DNA of 64,000 nt, taken from the NCBI RefSeq assembly GCF_910592395.1, contig NC_088324.1:5358953-5422952 (forward strand), written 5' to 3'. This stretch comes from Lineus longissimus (lineage: Eukaryota > Nemertea > Pilidiophora > Heteronemertea > Lineidae). Shown here piece by piece: positions 1-12,075 of the stretch. A program made the position numbers and the translations under genes. Every line of letters begins with the position of its first letter. The stretch's first letter is position 1. Under the pieces are notes generated by a model, which searched no databases, was not told the origin of the DNA, and saw nothing but the letters and a program-made list of their open reading frames with translations.

Positions 1-253
1 GGTCTCATTAGCGAGGGTTTTCTTGTATTCATGCGCGGCCAACCCCTAACCGTAGTTCCTAAAAAATGATTGGATTGATTTCTTGGTTCTCACACAGTAT
101 GCCAGTTGTTTTGGCAAATACATGTTCTTTGGAGTTTCTGAAACCTGGAGCGCTACTAAATAGGCGGCTAACAAGAAACTCCACATTTTACTGTTGTTTC
201 CGACGTATGTGTACACTGAACTTGGGATGTGCGTCGGCCCCGTGTTGAAATAT
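1..253 (+). mobile_element. Truncated copy of the Harbinger-like repeat
   Basis: This stretch is a diverged copy of the first ~265 bases of the element at 36397-36664. Both begin GGTCTCATTAG and share blocks such as GTATGTGTACACTGA and GTGCGTCGG in the same order and strand. The copy breaks off at about 252, inside a TTCGGGG shared with the 5S/U5 repeat unit, so the array joins it directly. No coding content is seen. The window starts exactly at the terminal inverted repeat, so its target duplication cannot be seen. Confidence 0.75.
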
Positions 254-570
254 GCTTCGGGGAGGTGAAGTGAAGTCAGGCACTGCATGTTCGATGGGCG
301 AGGGAAAGGGAAAGACACTTTTGCAAGACACCACGGTTTGCTCGAGATGTTTAGTGGCGAAACAAATACACAGGTGTCACTACTGACCATCCGGAATTTC
401 GGTTCGTTGTAAAACTGCACGATTTCGAGACTCTCAAATGGCAATCAGTGTTACAGTAGGCCCACTACTGCCAAAACACTTTGAATATATACTGTCACAT
501 GTATACTGTCGAAAAGATGGTTACGTCGCTGGCCTACTGTTATGAGTAGCCCAAAAAGTCTGCCTCCGAT

Positions 571-1847
571 GTCTACGACCATATCACGTTGAAAACACCG
601 GTTCTCGTCCGATCACCGAAGTTAAGCAACGTCGAGTATGGCATGTTTTTTGTAGCAAAATTCGATTTGAGCAACATTGCAATTAAAATTCGATTTTTGT
701 GCCTATCTATTCGATTTTAATCAACTTTGTTCGATTCTTCCCTCAATCATTTGATTTTTTTGCATATTCATTCGATTGTTTTCAAACATTTATCAACAAA
801 AAATACTGTTCTTGTTGTATATCAAATCAAACACTATAAATTCATAATCGAATATAACTTAGAAAAAATCAAAAGGTGAAAGAAATAGATCAAAATCAGA
901 TTCAAATATATCGCATTAACTGGTCAAAAAACGAAGCATTTTCGATTTTAATTACACCAAATCTTTCAATTTAATCAAAGTATATTCAATTTCAGAATCA
1001 AATAAGAAGTATATACGATTTTGAAATCGAATACTCATTCGATTTAAATCGAATAGGTCATTCGATTTAAAATCGAATAGACCATTCGATTTAAAATTGA
1101 ATATGTCATTCGATTTTTGTAGATTTCTATTCGATTTTGATTGGTCAATCGTAGTCACGTGACAAACTAGCAACCAATTAGAATCGAATGGAATAGGAGC
1201 AGAATCGAATAGACCATTCGATTTAAAACCGAATAGGTCATTCGATTTTGTGTAGATTTCTATTCGATTTTGATTGGTCAATCATAGTCACGTGACAAAC
1301 TAGCAACCAATTAGAATCGAATGGAATAGGAGCAGAATCGAATGAGACAATTTGATTTAGAAATCGAATACTCATTCGATTTAAATCGAATAGGTCATTC
1401 GATTTAAATCAAATAGACCATTTGATTTTTAAATCGAATATTGCTTTTCATTTGATATGGAATCGAATGAACATTCATTCTTGAAATCAAATTATCATTC
1501 AATTTTTTGTAAGAACTATTTGATTATATCGAAATCTACTTTAATCTATATGACGAATTATGCGATTAATATTGAATAGGTGATTTGTAAGAATCGAATG
1601 AGATTGTTTGATCTCGGTCTTGATATTTTAAACTCTTTCCAATACATTTTTGATAAAACAACCTATCATTCGATTCGATAGACAATTTATTTGATTTATT
1701 TTTCACTAAAGAAACTATTCATTCGATTTCTGACTGAAATATTGAATGAATCAGTGAATCGCATAGTGCTACACATAACAGGCCATAGTCGAGCGTGGTT
1801 AGTACGTGGATGGGTGACCGCCTCGGAATACCACGTGTTGTAGACTT
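571..1847 (+). pseudogene. 5S rRNA gene, unit 0, split by a 1.15-kb transposon
   Basis: Nucleotides 1-66 of the 5S gene lie at 571-636 and the rest at 1788-1847, where the last 6 bp of the first part (GTCGAG) are duplicated. The insertion falls between the A-box region and the intermediate element of the internal promoter. A full 5S transcript with a contiguous control region is therefore impossible here. Confidence 0.95.
637..1787. mobile_element. AT-rich DNA transposon in a 5S gene, 6-bp TSD (Dada-like, inferred)
   Basis: A 1151-bp insertion is flanked by GTCGAG duplications at 631-636 and 1788-1793. Its ends are imperfect terminal inverted repeats: TATGGCATGTTTTTTGTAGC on the left against TATGGCCTGTTATGTGTAGC on the right, about 25 of 32 bases matching. 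The interior is packed with ATTCGATTT and its complement AAATCGAAT, making many short palindromes, and includes an ~80-bp direct duplication (about 1133-1212 and 1267-1346). No transposase is present, so it is non-autonomous. The Dada superfamily is known to insert into multicopy small-RNA genes with 6-7 bp duplications. Membership is my inference from target and duplication size, not from a transposase match. Confidence 0.8.
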
Positions 1848-2246
1848 TTGGTTTTTTTCCTTTTCTTTTTGCATAATCGACCAATATTATTGCAGGGTTA
1901 AGTCGGCTAGAACTGACTAAAGGTCAAAGTTAGATAACACAGGCGTCGGTGTTCTTTCTTATATGTTTTTTGAATCCGCAATTGGCACGGCCGACATGGA
2001 TGTACGCCGTGCATGGGGCCATAACTCACAACGAGCTGAATAATATGTTGATTGTATCATCAAAAATTTAAAGTCGCAACATCAAAACATTTTTGGCAAT
2101 AGTGGCAAGTGTTGGTTATTAATAGTTTTTAGCTTGCAACGCTTTCCTGTTGTCTAGAGAATCAAAAACTACTAGGTATCTCATTATCCAAAACCAAGCG
2201 CATAATGAAGAACTTGGCAAACTCTAGACAACTCTGACTTCACAAC

Positions 2247-2366
2247 ATCACTCTGGTTTCTCTTCAATCCCACGCATAAATCTTTCGCCTTTTACTAAAG
2301 ATTTCCGTGGAGAGGAACACTCTAATGAGTCTATAGACATTTTTTGTAGCCCTGCCGTTGTCAGGG
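2247..2366 (+). ncRNA. U5 snRNA, unit 0
   Basis: U5 is the core snRNA of the U5 snRNP; its loop I holds the 5' and 3' exons during both splicing steps. The sequence shows the metazoan 5' stem CTCTGGTTTCTCTTCA, invariant loop I CGCCTTTTACTAAAG, the returning strand CCGTGGAGAGGAACACTCT, a Sm-type T-run (ACATTTTTTG) and a 3' hairpin CCCTG...CAGGG. A metazoan snRNA 3' box, GTTAATACC followed by AAAGGAAGA (2369-2386), lies 3 bases beyond the hairpin. This matches the GTTT-AAARNNAGA consensus and implies Pol II/Integrator processing. The exact 5' nucleotide is uncertain by 2-3 bases because the sequence reads ATCACTCTGG where other animals have ATACTCTGG. Confidence 0.95.
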
Positions 2367-2368
2367 TA

Positions 2369-2386
2369 GTTAATACCAAAGGAAGA
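2369..2386 (+). terminator. snRNA 3' box of U5 (unit 0)
   Basis: GTTAATACCAAAGGAAGA fits the metazoan Pol II snRNA 3'-end-formation signal (GTT, short gap, AAARNNAGA). The same box follows nearly every U5 copy in the array at the same spacing; several units carry GACCAATC instead of GACCGATC just after it. Confidence 0.8.
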
Positions 2387-2429
2387 CCGATCCCCCTAAC
2401 CTCAAGGTGATATGGGGACTAATAAATCC

Positions 2430-2475
2430 GCCCCCCCCCCCACCATATCGGGGATTAGTCGAAAGGGGGAGGGGT
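2430..2475 (+). repeat. Length-variable C-run with a facing G-rich block in the spacer
   Basis: A run of about 7-14 C residues lies ~45 bp past the U5 3' box and faces a GGGGGAGGGG block ~25 bp downstream, so the two can pair or form G-quadruplex/i-motif structures. Run length differs between units and explains most unit-length variation (1967, 1969, 1971 bp). Confidence 0.7.
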
Positions 2476-3107
2476 GGATAACAAAAGTCATGATAATTCC
2501 ACCAGGTCTGACAAGGACAATCAAGTCACATAGGTTGGTAATTAAAAGAAGGCAAAGGCCTTGTCAGCTTGCTGCCGACCCTCCACACACTTGCACAGAT
2601 GACCGGCGGCAATCATGGGACAAAAAATATATGAAATATGATAAATGCGCTGCTTAAAAAGCCCTGTCATGCCCGAATACCGCCTCGAATGTTAGTCATT
2701 TGATTTGCAAACAACATTTTGGTGTGTTTTTTTAATTTTGAATAATATCAACTAAGATAATCCAGGTCGATTTTGTAATAGGAACTCCTTTTCTCGATTT
2801 TACGGGATCGGAAAGATATTTTCTCTCACGGGCAGTAAACACGGCCGCGTATTGTGTCATATTCTGACATGTCTCATGAAAACGCAAATAAAACAATAAA
2901 ATTTTGAATCATTGGAACTTTTACAAATTCACTGATGACATTGACAAGATATATGACTGCACTTCTGCAAAGTTCGAAGCTTTGATTTTTTTTAAATCAC
3001 GAAAATGTATGTATACATTAATATTATGTACACGGACGATATAGCAGATATAATTGCGTACTGAGCCCATGACTCCGGTGTACTGCAAAGCCTCGGAGCG
3101 CTGTCGT

Positions 3108-3315
3108 TTTCTTTTAAAGGGGGACTATAGGCACGAGAAGCAGCCGTATCGATGACAAAACGGTTGTATCTGGTAGATTATTTCGATGTTACGGAACTCG
3201 GGCTCGTCTAAAGAAGAAGCGCTATTAGGAGATAGAACAAACATATGTTGATGACTTCGATCGAGTAACGTAATCTCGCCCGCCTGGTTATCAACCTATA
3301 GTCTCCGTTTACCTT
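3108..3315. repeat. Possible small inverted-repeat element inside each spacer
   Basis: GGGGGACTATAGG near 3118 faces CCTATAGTCTCC near 3296, an inverted repeat of about 12 bases bounding ~190 bp, preceded by TTTAAA. It occurs in every unit, so if it is a MITE it inserted before the array expanded. No target duplication is clear. Confidence 0.35.
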
Positions 3316-3695
3316 TTCCATGATGTTTCGTGGGCTCCTCGTACGGCTTACCTTACTGATCAAACCTGTAATGTTTGTGTTTCGGGGAGGTGAAGTGAAG
3401 TCAGGCACTGCATGTTCGATGGGCGAGGGAAAGGGAAAGACACTTTTGCAAGACACCACGGTTTGCTCGAGATGTTTAGTGGCGAAACAAATACACAGGT
3501 GTCACTACTGACCATCCGGAATTTCGGTTCGTTGTAAAACTGCACGATTTCGAGACTCTCAAATGGCAATCAGTGTTACAGTAGGCCCACTACTGCCAAA
3601 ACACTTTGAATATATACTGTCACATGTATACTGTCGAAAAGATGGTTACGTCGCTGGCCTACTGTTATGAGTAGCCCAAAAAGTCTGCCTCCGAT

Positions 3696-3815
3696 GTCTA
3701 CGACCATATCACGTTGAAAACACCGGTTCTCGTCCGATCACCGAAGTTAAGCAACGTCGAGCGTGGTTAGTACGTGGATGGGTGACCGCCTCGGAATACC
3801 ACGTGTTGTAGACTT
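3696..3815 (+). rRNA. 5S rRNA, unit 1
   Basis: 5S rRNA is the small Pol III-transcribed RNA of the large ribosomal subunit. The 120-bp gene starts GTCTACGACCATATCACG and ends GTTGTAGACTT, so GTCTAC and GTAGAC close helix I exactly. The internal control region is intact: A box near AGTTAAGCAACGTCG (nt 50-64) and C box TGGATGGGTGACCGCC (nt 80-95). Pol III termination is provided by TTTT at the 3' end and a seven-T run a few bases later. There is no TATA box near -30. All intact copies in the array share this sequence except unit 14. Confidence 0.97.
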
Positions 3816-4214
3816 TTGGTTTTTTTCCTTTTCTTTTTGCATAATCGACCAATATTATTGCAGGGTTAAGTCGGCTAGAACTGACTAAAGGTCAAAGTTA
3901 GATAACACAGGCGTCGGTGTTCTTTCTTATATGTTTTTTGAATCCGCAATTGGCACGGCCGACATGGATGTACGCCGTGCATGGGGCCATAACTCACAAA
4001 GAGCTGAATAATATGTTGATTGTATCATCAAAAATTTAAAGTCGCAACATCAAAACATTTTTGGCAATAGTGGCAAGTGTTGGTTATTAATAGTTTTTAG
4101 CTTGCAACGCTTTCCTGTTGTCTAGAGAATCAAAAACTACTAGGTATCTCATTATCCAAAACCAAGCGCATAATGAAGAACTTGGCAAACTCTAGACAAC
4201 TCTGACTTCACCAC

Positions 4215-4334
4215 ATCACTCTGGTTTCTCTTCAATCCCACGCATAAATCTTTCGCCTTTTACTAAAGATTTCCGTGGAGAGGAACACTCTAATGAGTCT
4301 ATAGACATTTTTTGTAGCCCTGCCGTTGTCAGGG
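4215..4334 (+). ncRNA. U5 snRNA, unit 1
   Basis: The gene body matches unit 0. The base run before the start reads CACCACATC rather than CACAACATC. The C-run downstream reads 14 C then TATC, with the usual ACCA replaced by CCCC at equal length, which could be a homopolymer consensus error. Variants of this unit recur in unit 5. Confidence 0.95.
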
Positions 4335-5662
4335 TAGTTAATACCAAAGGAAGACCAATCCCCCTAACCTCAAGGTGATATGGGGACTAATAAATCCGCC
4401 CCCCCCCCCCCCTATCGGGGATTAGTCGAAAGGGGGAGGGGTGGATAACAAAAGTCATGATAATTCCACCAGGTCTGACAAGGACAATCAAGTCACATAG
4501 GTTGGTAATTAAAAGAAGGCAAAGGCCTTGTCAGCTTGCTGCCGACCCTCCACACACTTGCACAGATGACCGGCGGCAATCATGGGACAAAAAATATATG
4601 AAATATGATAAATGCGCTGCTTAAAAAGCCCTGTCATGCCCGAATACCGCCTCGAATGTTAGTCATTTGATTTGCAAACAACATTTTGGTGTGTTTTTTT
4701 AATTTTGAATAATATCAACTAAGATAATCCAGGTCGATTTTGTAATAGGAACTCCTTTTCTCGATTTTACGGGATCGGAAAGATATTTTCTCTCACGGGC
4801 AGTAAACACGGCCGCGTATTGTGTCATATTCTGACATGTCTCATGAAAACGCAAATAAAACAATACAATTTTGAATCATTGGAACTTTTACAAATTCACT
4901 GATGACATTGACAAGATATATGACTGCACTTCTGCAAAGTTCGAAGCTTTGATTTTTTTTAAATCACGAAAATGTATGTATACATTAATATTTTGTACAC
5001 GGACGATATAGCAGATATAATTGCGTACTGAGCCCATGACTCCGGTGTACTGCAAAGCCTCGGAGCGCTGTCGTTTTCTTTTAAAGGGGGACTATAGGCA
5101 CGAGAAGCAGCCGTATCGATGACAAAACGGTTGTATCTGGTAGATCATTTCGATGTTACGGAACTCGGGCTCGTCTAAAGAAGAAGCGCTATTAGGAGAT
5201 AGAACAAACATATGTTGGTGACTTCGATCGAGTAACGTAATCTCGCCCGCCTGGTTATCAACCTATAGTCTCCGTTTACCTTTTCCATGATGTTTCGTGG
5301 GCTCCTCGTACGGCTTACCTTACTGATCAAACCTGTAATGTTTGTGTTTCGGGGAGGTGAAGTGAAGTCAGGCACTGCATGTTCGATGGGCGAGGGAAAG
5401 GGAAAGACACTTTTGCAAGACACCACGGTTTGCTCGAGATGTTTAGTGGCGAAACAAATACACAGGTGTCACTACTGACCATCCGGAATTTCGGTTCGTT
5501 GTAAAACTGCACGATTTCGAGACTCTCAAATGGCAATCAGTGTTACAGTAGGCCCACTACTGCCAAAACACTTTGAATATATACTGTCACATGTATACTG
5601 TCGAAAAGATGGTTACGTCGCTGGCCTACTGTTATGAGTAGCCCAAAAAGTCTGCCTCCGAT

Positions 5663-5782
5663 GTCTACGACCATATCACGTTGAAAACACCGGTTCTCGT
5701 CCGATCACCGAAGTTAAGCAACGTCGAGCGTGGTTAGTACGTGGATGGGTGACCGCCTCGGAATACCACGTGTTGTAGACTT
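5663..5782 (+). rRNA. 5S rRNA, unit 2
   Basis: Intact 120-bp copy with all internal promoter boxes and the T-run terminator. It heads a 1958-bp unit, shorter because of the 8-bp deletion at its U5. Confidence 0.96.
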
Positions 5783-6173
5783 TTGGTTTTTTTCCTTTTC
5801 TTTTTGCATAATCGACCAATATTATTGCAGGGTTAAGTCGGCTAGAACTGACTAAAGGTCAAAGTTAGATAACGCAGGCGTCGGTGTTCTTTCTTATATG
5901 TTTTTTGAATCCGCAATTGGCACGGCCGACATGGATGTACGCCGTGCATGGGGCCATAACTCACAACGAGCTGAATAATATGTTGATTGTATCATCAAAA
6001 ATTTAAAGTCGCAACATCAAAACATTTTTGGCAATAGTGACAAGTGTTGGTTATTAATAGTTTTTAGCTTGCAACGCTTTCCTGTTGTCTAGAGAATCAA
6101 AAACTACTAGGTATCTCATTATCCAAAACCAAGCGCATAATGAAGAATTTGGCAAACTCTAGACAACTCTGAC

Positions 6174-6293
6174 TTCACTCTGGTTTCTCTTCAATCCCAC
6201 GCATAAATCTTTCGCCTTTTACTAAAGATTTCCGTGGAGAGGAACACTCTAATGAGTCTATAGACATTTTTTGTAGCCCTGCCGTTGTCAGGG
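6174..6293 (+). ncRNA. U5 snRNA, unit 2 (8-bp deletion at the 5' end)
   Basis: The RNA body from CTCTGG onward is unchanged, but GACTTCACAACATCACTCTGG of other units is reduced to GACTTCACTCTGG. The loss lies between two TCAC repeats, moves upstream sequence 8 bp closer and replaces the first bases of the RNA. Upstream it also carries GAAGAATTT for GAAGAACTT. Confidence 0.9.
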
Positions 6294-7620
6294 TAGTTAA
6301 TACCAAAGGAAGACCGATCCCCCTAACCTCAAGGTGATATGGGGACTAATAAATCCGCCCCCCCCCACCATATCGGGGATTAGTCGAAAGGGGGAGGGGT
6401 GGATAACAAAAGTCATGATAATTCCACCAGGTCTGACAAGGACAATCAAGTCACATACGTTGGTAATTAAAAGAAGGCAAAGGCCTTGTCAGCTTGCTGC
6501 CGACCCTCCACACACTTGCACAGATGACCGGCGGCAATCATGGGACAAAAAATATATGAAATATGATAAATGCGCTGCTTAAAAAGCCCTGTCATGCCCG
6601 AATACCGCCTCGAATGTTAGTCATTTGATTTGCAAACAACATTTTGGTGTGTTTTTTTAATTTTGAATAATATCAACTAAGATAATCCAGGTCGATTTTG
6701 TAATAGGAACTCCTTTTCTCGATTTTACGGGATCGGAAAGATATTTTCTCTCACGGGCAGTAAACACGGCCGCGTATTGTGTCATATTCTGACATGTCTC
6801 ATGAAAACGCAAATAAAACAATAAAATTTTGAATCATTGGAACTTTTACAAATTCACTGATGACATTGACAAGATATATGACTGCACTTCTGCAAAGTTC
6901 GAAGCTTTGATTTTTTTTAAATCACGAAAATGTATGTATACATTAATATTATGTACACGGACGATATAGCAGATATAATTGCGTACTGAGCCCATGACTC
7001 CGGTGTACTGCAAAGCCTCGGAGCGCTGTCGTTTTCTTTTAAAGGGGGACTATAGGCACGAGAAGCAGCCGTATCGATGACAAAACGGTTGTATCTGGTA
7101 GATTATTTCGATGTTACGGAACTCGGGCTCGTCTAAAGAAGAAGCGCTATTAGGAGATAGAACAAACATATGTTGGTGACTTCGATCGAGTAACGTAATC
7201 TCGCCCGCCTGGTTATCAACCTATAGTCTCCGTTTACCTTTTCCATGATGTTTCGTGGGCTCCTCGTACGGCTTACCTTACTGATCAAACCTGTAATGTT
7301 TGTGTTTCGGGGAGGTGAAGTGAAGTCAGGCACTGCATGTTCGATGGGCGAGGGAAAGGGAAAGACACTTTTGCAAGACACCACGGTTTGCTCGAGATGT
7401 TTAGTGGCGAAACAAATACACAGGTGTCACTACTGACCATCCGGAATTTCGGTTCGTTGTAAAACTGCACGATTTCGAGACTCTCAAATGGCAATCAGTG
7501 TTACAGTAGGCCCACTACTGCCAAAACACTTTGAATATATACTGTCACATGTATACTGTCGAAAAGATGGTTACGTCGCTGGCCTACTGTTATGAGTAGC
7601 CCAAAAAGTCTGCCTCCGAT

Positions 7621-7740
7621 GTCTACGACCATATCACGTTGAAAACACCGGTTCTCGTCCGATCACCGAAGTTAAGCAACGTCGAGCGTGGTTAGTACGT
7701 GGATGGGTGACCGCCTCGGAATACCACGTGTTGTAGACTT
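7621..7740 (+). rRNA. 5S rRNA, unit 3
   Basis: Intact 120-bp copy, identical to unit 1, in a 1967-bp unit. Confidence 0.96.
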
Positions 7741-8139
7741 TTGGTTTTTTTCCTTTTCTTTTTGCATAATCGACCAATATTATTGCAGGGTTAAGTCGGC
7801 TAGAACTGACTAAAGGTCAAAGTTAGATAACACAGGCGTCGGTGTTCTTTCTTATATGTTTTTTGAATCCGCAATTGGCACGGCCGACATGGATGTACGC
7901 CGTGCATGGGGCCATAACTCACAACGAGCTGAATAATATGTTGATTGTATCATCAAAAATTTAAAGTCGCAACATCAAAACATTTTTGGCAATAGTGGCA
8001 AGTGTTGGTTATTAATAGTTTTTAGCTTGCAACGCTTTCCTGTTGTCTAGAGAATCAAAAACTACTAGGTATCTCATTATCCAAAACCAAGCGCATAATG
8101 AAGAACTTGGCAAACTCTAGACAACTCTGACTTCACAAC

Positions 8140-8259
8140 ATCACTCTGGTTTCTCTTCAATCCCACGCATAAATCTTTCGCCTTTTACTAAAGATTTCCG
8201 TGGAGAGGAACACTCTAATGAGTCTATAGACATTTTTTGTAGCCCTGCCGTTGTCAGGG
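8140..8259 (+). ncRNA. U5 snRNA, unit 3
   Basis: Full-length body, standard CACAACATC start context and intact 3' box. Confidence 0.95.
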
Positions 8260-9587
8260 TAGTTAATACCAAAGGAAGACCGATCCCCCTAACCTCAAGG
8301 TGATATGGGGACTAATAAATCCGCCCCCCCCCCACCATATCGGGGATTAGTCGAAAGGGGGAGGGGTGGATAACAAAAGTCATGATAATTCCACCAGGTC
8401 TGACAAGGACAATCAAGTCACATAGGTTGGTAATTAAAAGAAGGCAAAGGCCTTGTCAGCTTGCTGCCGACCCTCCACACACTTGCACAGATGACCGGCG
8501 GCAATCATGGGACAAAAAATATATGAAATATGATAAATGCGCTGCTTAAAAAGCCCTGTCATGCCCGAATACCGCCTCGAATGTTAGTCATTTGATTTGC
8601 AAACAACATTTTGGTGTGTTTTTTTAATTTTGAATAATATCAACTAAGATAATCCAGGTCGATTTTGTAATAGGAACTCCTTTTCTCGATTTTACGGGAT
8701 CGGAAAGATATTTTCTCTCACGGGCAGTAAACACGGCCGCGTATTGTGTCATATTCTGACATGTCTCATGAAAACGCAAATAAAACAATAAAATTTTGAA
8801 TCATTGGAACTTTTACAAATTCACTGATGACATTGACAAGATATATGACTGCACTTCTGCAAAGTTCGAAGCTTTGATTTTTTTTAAATCACGAAAATGT
8901 ATGTATACATTAATATTATGTACACGGACGATATAGCAGATATAATTGCGTACTGAGCCCATGACTCCGGTGTACTGCAAAGCCTCGGAGCGCTGTCGTT
9001 TTCTTTTAAAGGGGGACTATAGGCACGAGAAGCAGCCGTATCGATGACAAAACGGTTGTATCTGGTAGATTATTTCGATGTTACGGAACTCGGGCTCGTC
9101 TAAAGAAGAAGCGCTATTAGGAGATAGAACAAACATATGTTGGTGACTTCGATCGAGTAACGTAATCTCGCCCGCCTGGTTATCAACCTATAGTCTCCGT
9201 TTACCTTTTCCATGATGTTTCGTGGGCTCCTCGTACGGCTTACCTTACTGATCAAACCTGTAATGTTTGTGTTTCGGGGAGGTGAAGTGAAGTCAGGCAC
9301 TGCATGTTCGATGGGCGAGGGAAAGGGAAAGACACTTTTGCAAGACACCACGGTTTGCTCGAGATGTTTAGTGGCGAAACAAATACACAGGTGTCACTAC
9401 TGACCATCCGGAATTTCGGTTCGTTGTAAAACTGCACGATTTCGAGACTCTCAAATGGCAATCAGTGTTACAGTAGGCCCACTACTGCCAAAACACTTTG
9501 AATATATACTGTCACATGTATACTGTCGAAAAGATGGTTACGTCGCTGGCCTACTGTTATGAGTAGCCCAAAAAGTCTGCCTCCGAT

Positions 9588-9707
9588 GTCTACGACCATA
9601 TCACGTTGAAAACACCGGTTCTCGTCCGATCACCGAAGTTAAGCAACGTCGAGCGTGGTTAGTACGTGGATGGGTGACCGCCTCGGAATACCACGTGTTG
9701 TAGACTT
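9588..9707 (+). rRNA. 5S rRNA, unit 4
   Basis: Intact copy in a 1969-bp unit; the two extra bases lie in the C-run. Confidence 0.96.
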
Positions 9708-10106
9708 TTGGTTTTTTTCCTTTTCTTTTTGCATAATCGACCAATATTATTGCAGGGTTAAGTCGGCTAGAACTGACTAAAGGTCAAAGTTAGATAACAC
9801 AGGCGTCGGTGTTCTTTCTTATATGTTTTTTGAATCCGCAATTGGCACGGCCGACATGGATGTACGCCGTGCATGGGGCCATAACTCACAACGAGCTGAA
9901 TAATATGTTGATTGTATCATCAAAAATTTAAAGTCGCAACATCAAAACATTTTTGGCAATAGTGGCAAGTGTTGGTTATTAATAGTTTTTAGCTTGCAAC
10001 GCTTTCCTGTTGTCTAGAGAATCAAAAACTACTAGGTATCTCATTATCCAAAACCAAGCGCATAATGAAGAACTTGGCAAACTCTAGACAACTCTGACTT
10101 CACAAC

Positions 10107-10226
10107 ATCACTCTGGTTTCTCTTCAATCCCACGCATAAATCTTTCGCCTTTTACTAAAGATTTCCGTGGAGAGGAACACTCTAATGAGTCTATAGACAT
10201 TTTTTGTAGCCCTGCCGTTGTCAGGG
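10107..10226 (+). ncRNA. U5 snRNA, unit 4
   Basis: Full-length body with intact 3' box. The unit carries GGTGGTATGG for GGTGATATGG in front of the C-run. Confidence 0.95.
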
Positions 10227-11556
10227 TAGTTAATACCAAAGGAAGACCGATCCCCCTAACCTCAAGGTGGTATGGGGACTAATAAATCCGCCCCCCCCCC
10301 CCACCATATCGGGGATTAGTCGAAAGGGGGAGGGGTGGATAACAAAAGTCATGATAATTCCACCAGGTCTGACAAGGACAATCAAGTCACATAGGTTGGT
10401 AATTAAAAGAAGGCAAAGGCCTTGTCAGCTTGCTGCCGACCCTCCACACACTTGCACAGATGACCGGCGGCAATCATGGGACAAAAAATATATGAAATAT
10501 GATAAATGCGCTGCTTAAAAAGCCCTGTCATGCCCGAATACCGCCTCGAATGTTAGTCATTTGATTTGCAAACAACATTTTGGTGTGTTTTTTTAATTTT
10601 GAATAATATCAACTAAGATAATCCAGGTCGATTTTGTAATAGGAACTCCTTTTCTCGATTTTACGGGATCGGAAAGATATTTTCTCTCACGGGCAGTAAA
10701 CACGGCCGCGTATTGTGTCATATTCTGACATGTCTCATGAAAACGCAAATAAAACAATAAAATTTTGAATCATTGGAACTTTTACAAATTCACTGATGAC
10801 ATTGACAAGATATATGACTGCACTTCTGCAAAGTTCGAAGCTTTGATTTTTTTTAAATCACGAAAATGTATGTATACATTAATATTATGTACACGGACGA
10901 TATAGCAGATATAATTGCGTACTGAGCCCATGACTCCGGTGTACTGCAAAGCCTCGGAGCGCTGTCGTTTTCTTTTAAAGGGGGACTATAGGCACGAGAA
11001 GCAGCCGTATCGATGACAAAACGGTTGTATCTGGTAGATTATTTCGATGTTACGGAACTCGGGCTCGTCTAAAGAAGAAGCGCTATTAGGAGATAGAACA
11101 AACATATGTTGATGACTTCGATCGAGTAACGTAATCTCGCCCGCCTGGTTATCAACCTATAGTCTCCGTTTACCTTTTCCATGATGTTTCGTGGGCTCCT
11201 CGTACGGCTTACCTTACTGATCAAACCTGTAATGTTTGTGTTTCGGGGAGGTGAAGTGAAGTCAGGCACTGCATGTTCGATGGGCGAGGGAAAGGGAAAG
11301 ACACTTTTGCAAGACACCACGGTTTGCTCGAGATGTTTAGTGGCGAAACAAATACACAGGTGTCACTACTGACCATCCGGAATTTCGGTTCGTTGTAAAA
11401 CTGCACGATTTCGAGACTCTCAAATGGCAATCAGTGTTACAGTAGGCCCACTACTGCCAAAACACTTTGAATATATACTGTCACATGTATACTGTCGAAA
11501 AGATGGTTACGTCGCTGGCCTACTGTTATGAGTAGCCCAAAAAGTCTGCCTCCGAT

Positions 11557-11676
11557 GTCTACGACCATATCACGTTGAAAACACCGGTTCTCGTCCGATC
11601 ACCGAAGTTAAGCAACGTCGAGCGTGGTTAGTACGTGGATGGGTGACCGCCTCGGAATACCACGTGTTGTAGACTT
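11557..11676 (+). rRNA. 5S rRNA, unit 5
   Basis: Intact copy. The unit shares its spacer variants (ACAAAGAGC, CACCACATC, AATACAATTTT, ATTTTGTACAC, AGATCATTT) with unit 1 exactly 7861 bp upstream. Confidence 0.96.
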
Positions 11677-12075
11677 TTGGTTTTTTTCCTTTTCTTTTTG
11701 CATAATCGACCAATATTATTGCAGGGTTAAGTCGGCTAGAACTGACTAAAGGTCAAAGTTAGATAACACAGGCGTCGGTGTTCTTTCTTATATGTTTTTT
11801 GAATCCGCAATTGGCACGGCCGACATGGATGTACGCCGTGCATGGGGCCATAACTCACAAAGAGCTGAATAATATGTTGATTGTATCATCAAAAATTTAA
11901 AGTCGCAACATCAAAACATTTTTGGCAATAGTGGCAAGTGTTGGTTATTAATAGTTTTTAGCTTGCAACGCTTTCCTGTTGTCTAGAGAATCAAAAACTA
12001 CTAGGTATCTCATTATCCAAAACCAAGCGCATAATGAAGAACTTGGCAAACTCTAGACAACTCTGACTTCACCAC

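Noticed and set aside
952..1281. A 109-codon frame with a repeating SNGLFDFKSNDLFD-like pattern.
   Set aside because: It is a translation of ATTCGATTT palindromic repeats inside the transposon, with no protein family resemblance.
2412..2657. An ~82-codon frame across the C-run after each U5 gene.
   Set aside because: Its length and frame change with the homopolymer, it begins at different ATGs in different units, and the product is an artefact of the poly-C (PPPP).
3208..3569. Open frames of 83, 63 and 69 codons recurring in every array unit, on both strands.
   Set aside because: They recur only because the unit is repeated, overlap each other on opposite strands, have no recognisable domain, and lie in the spacer between two RNA genes.
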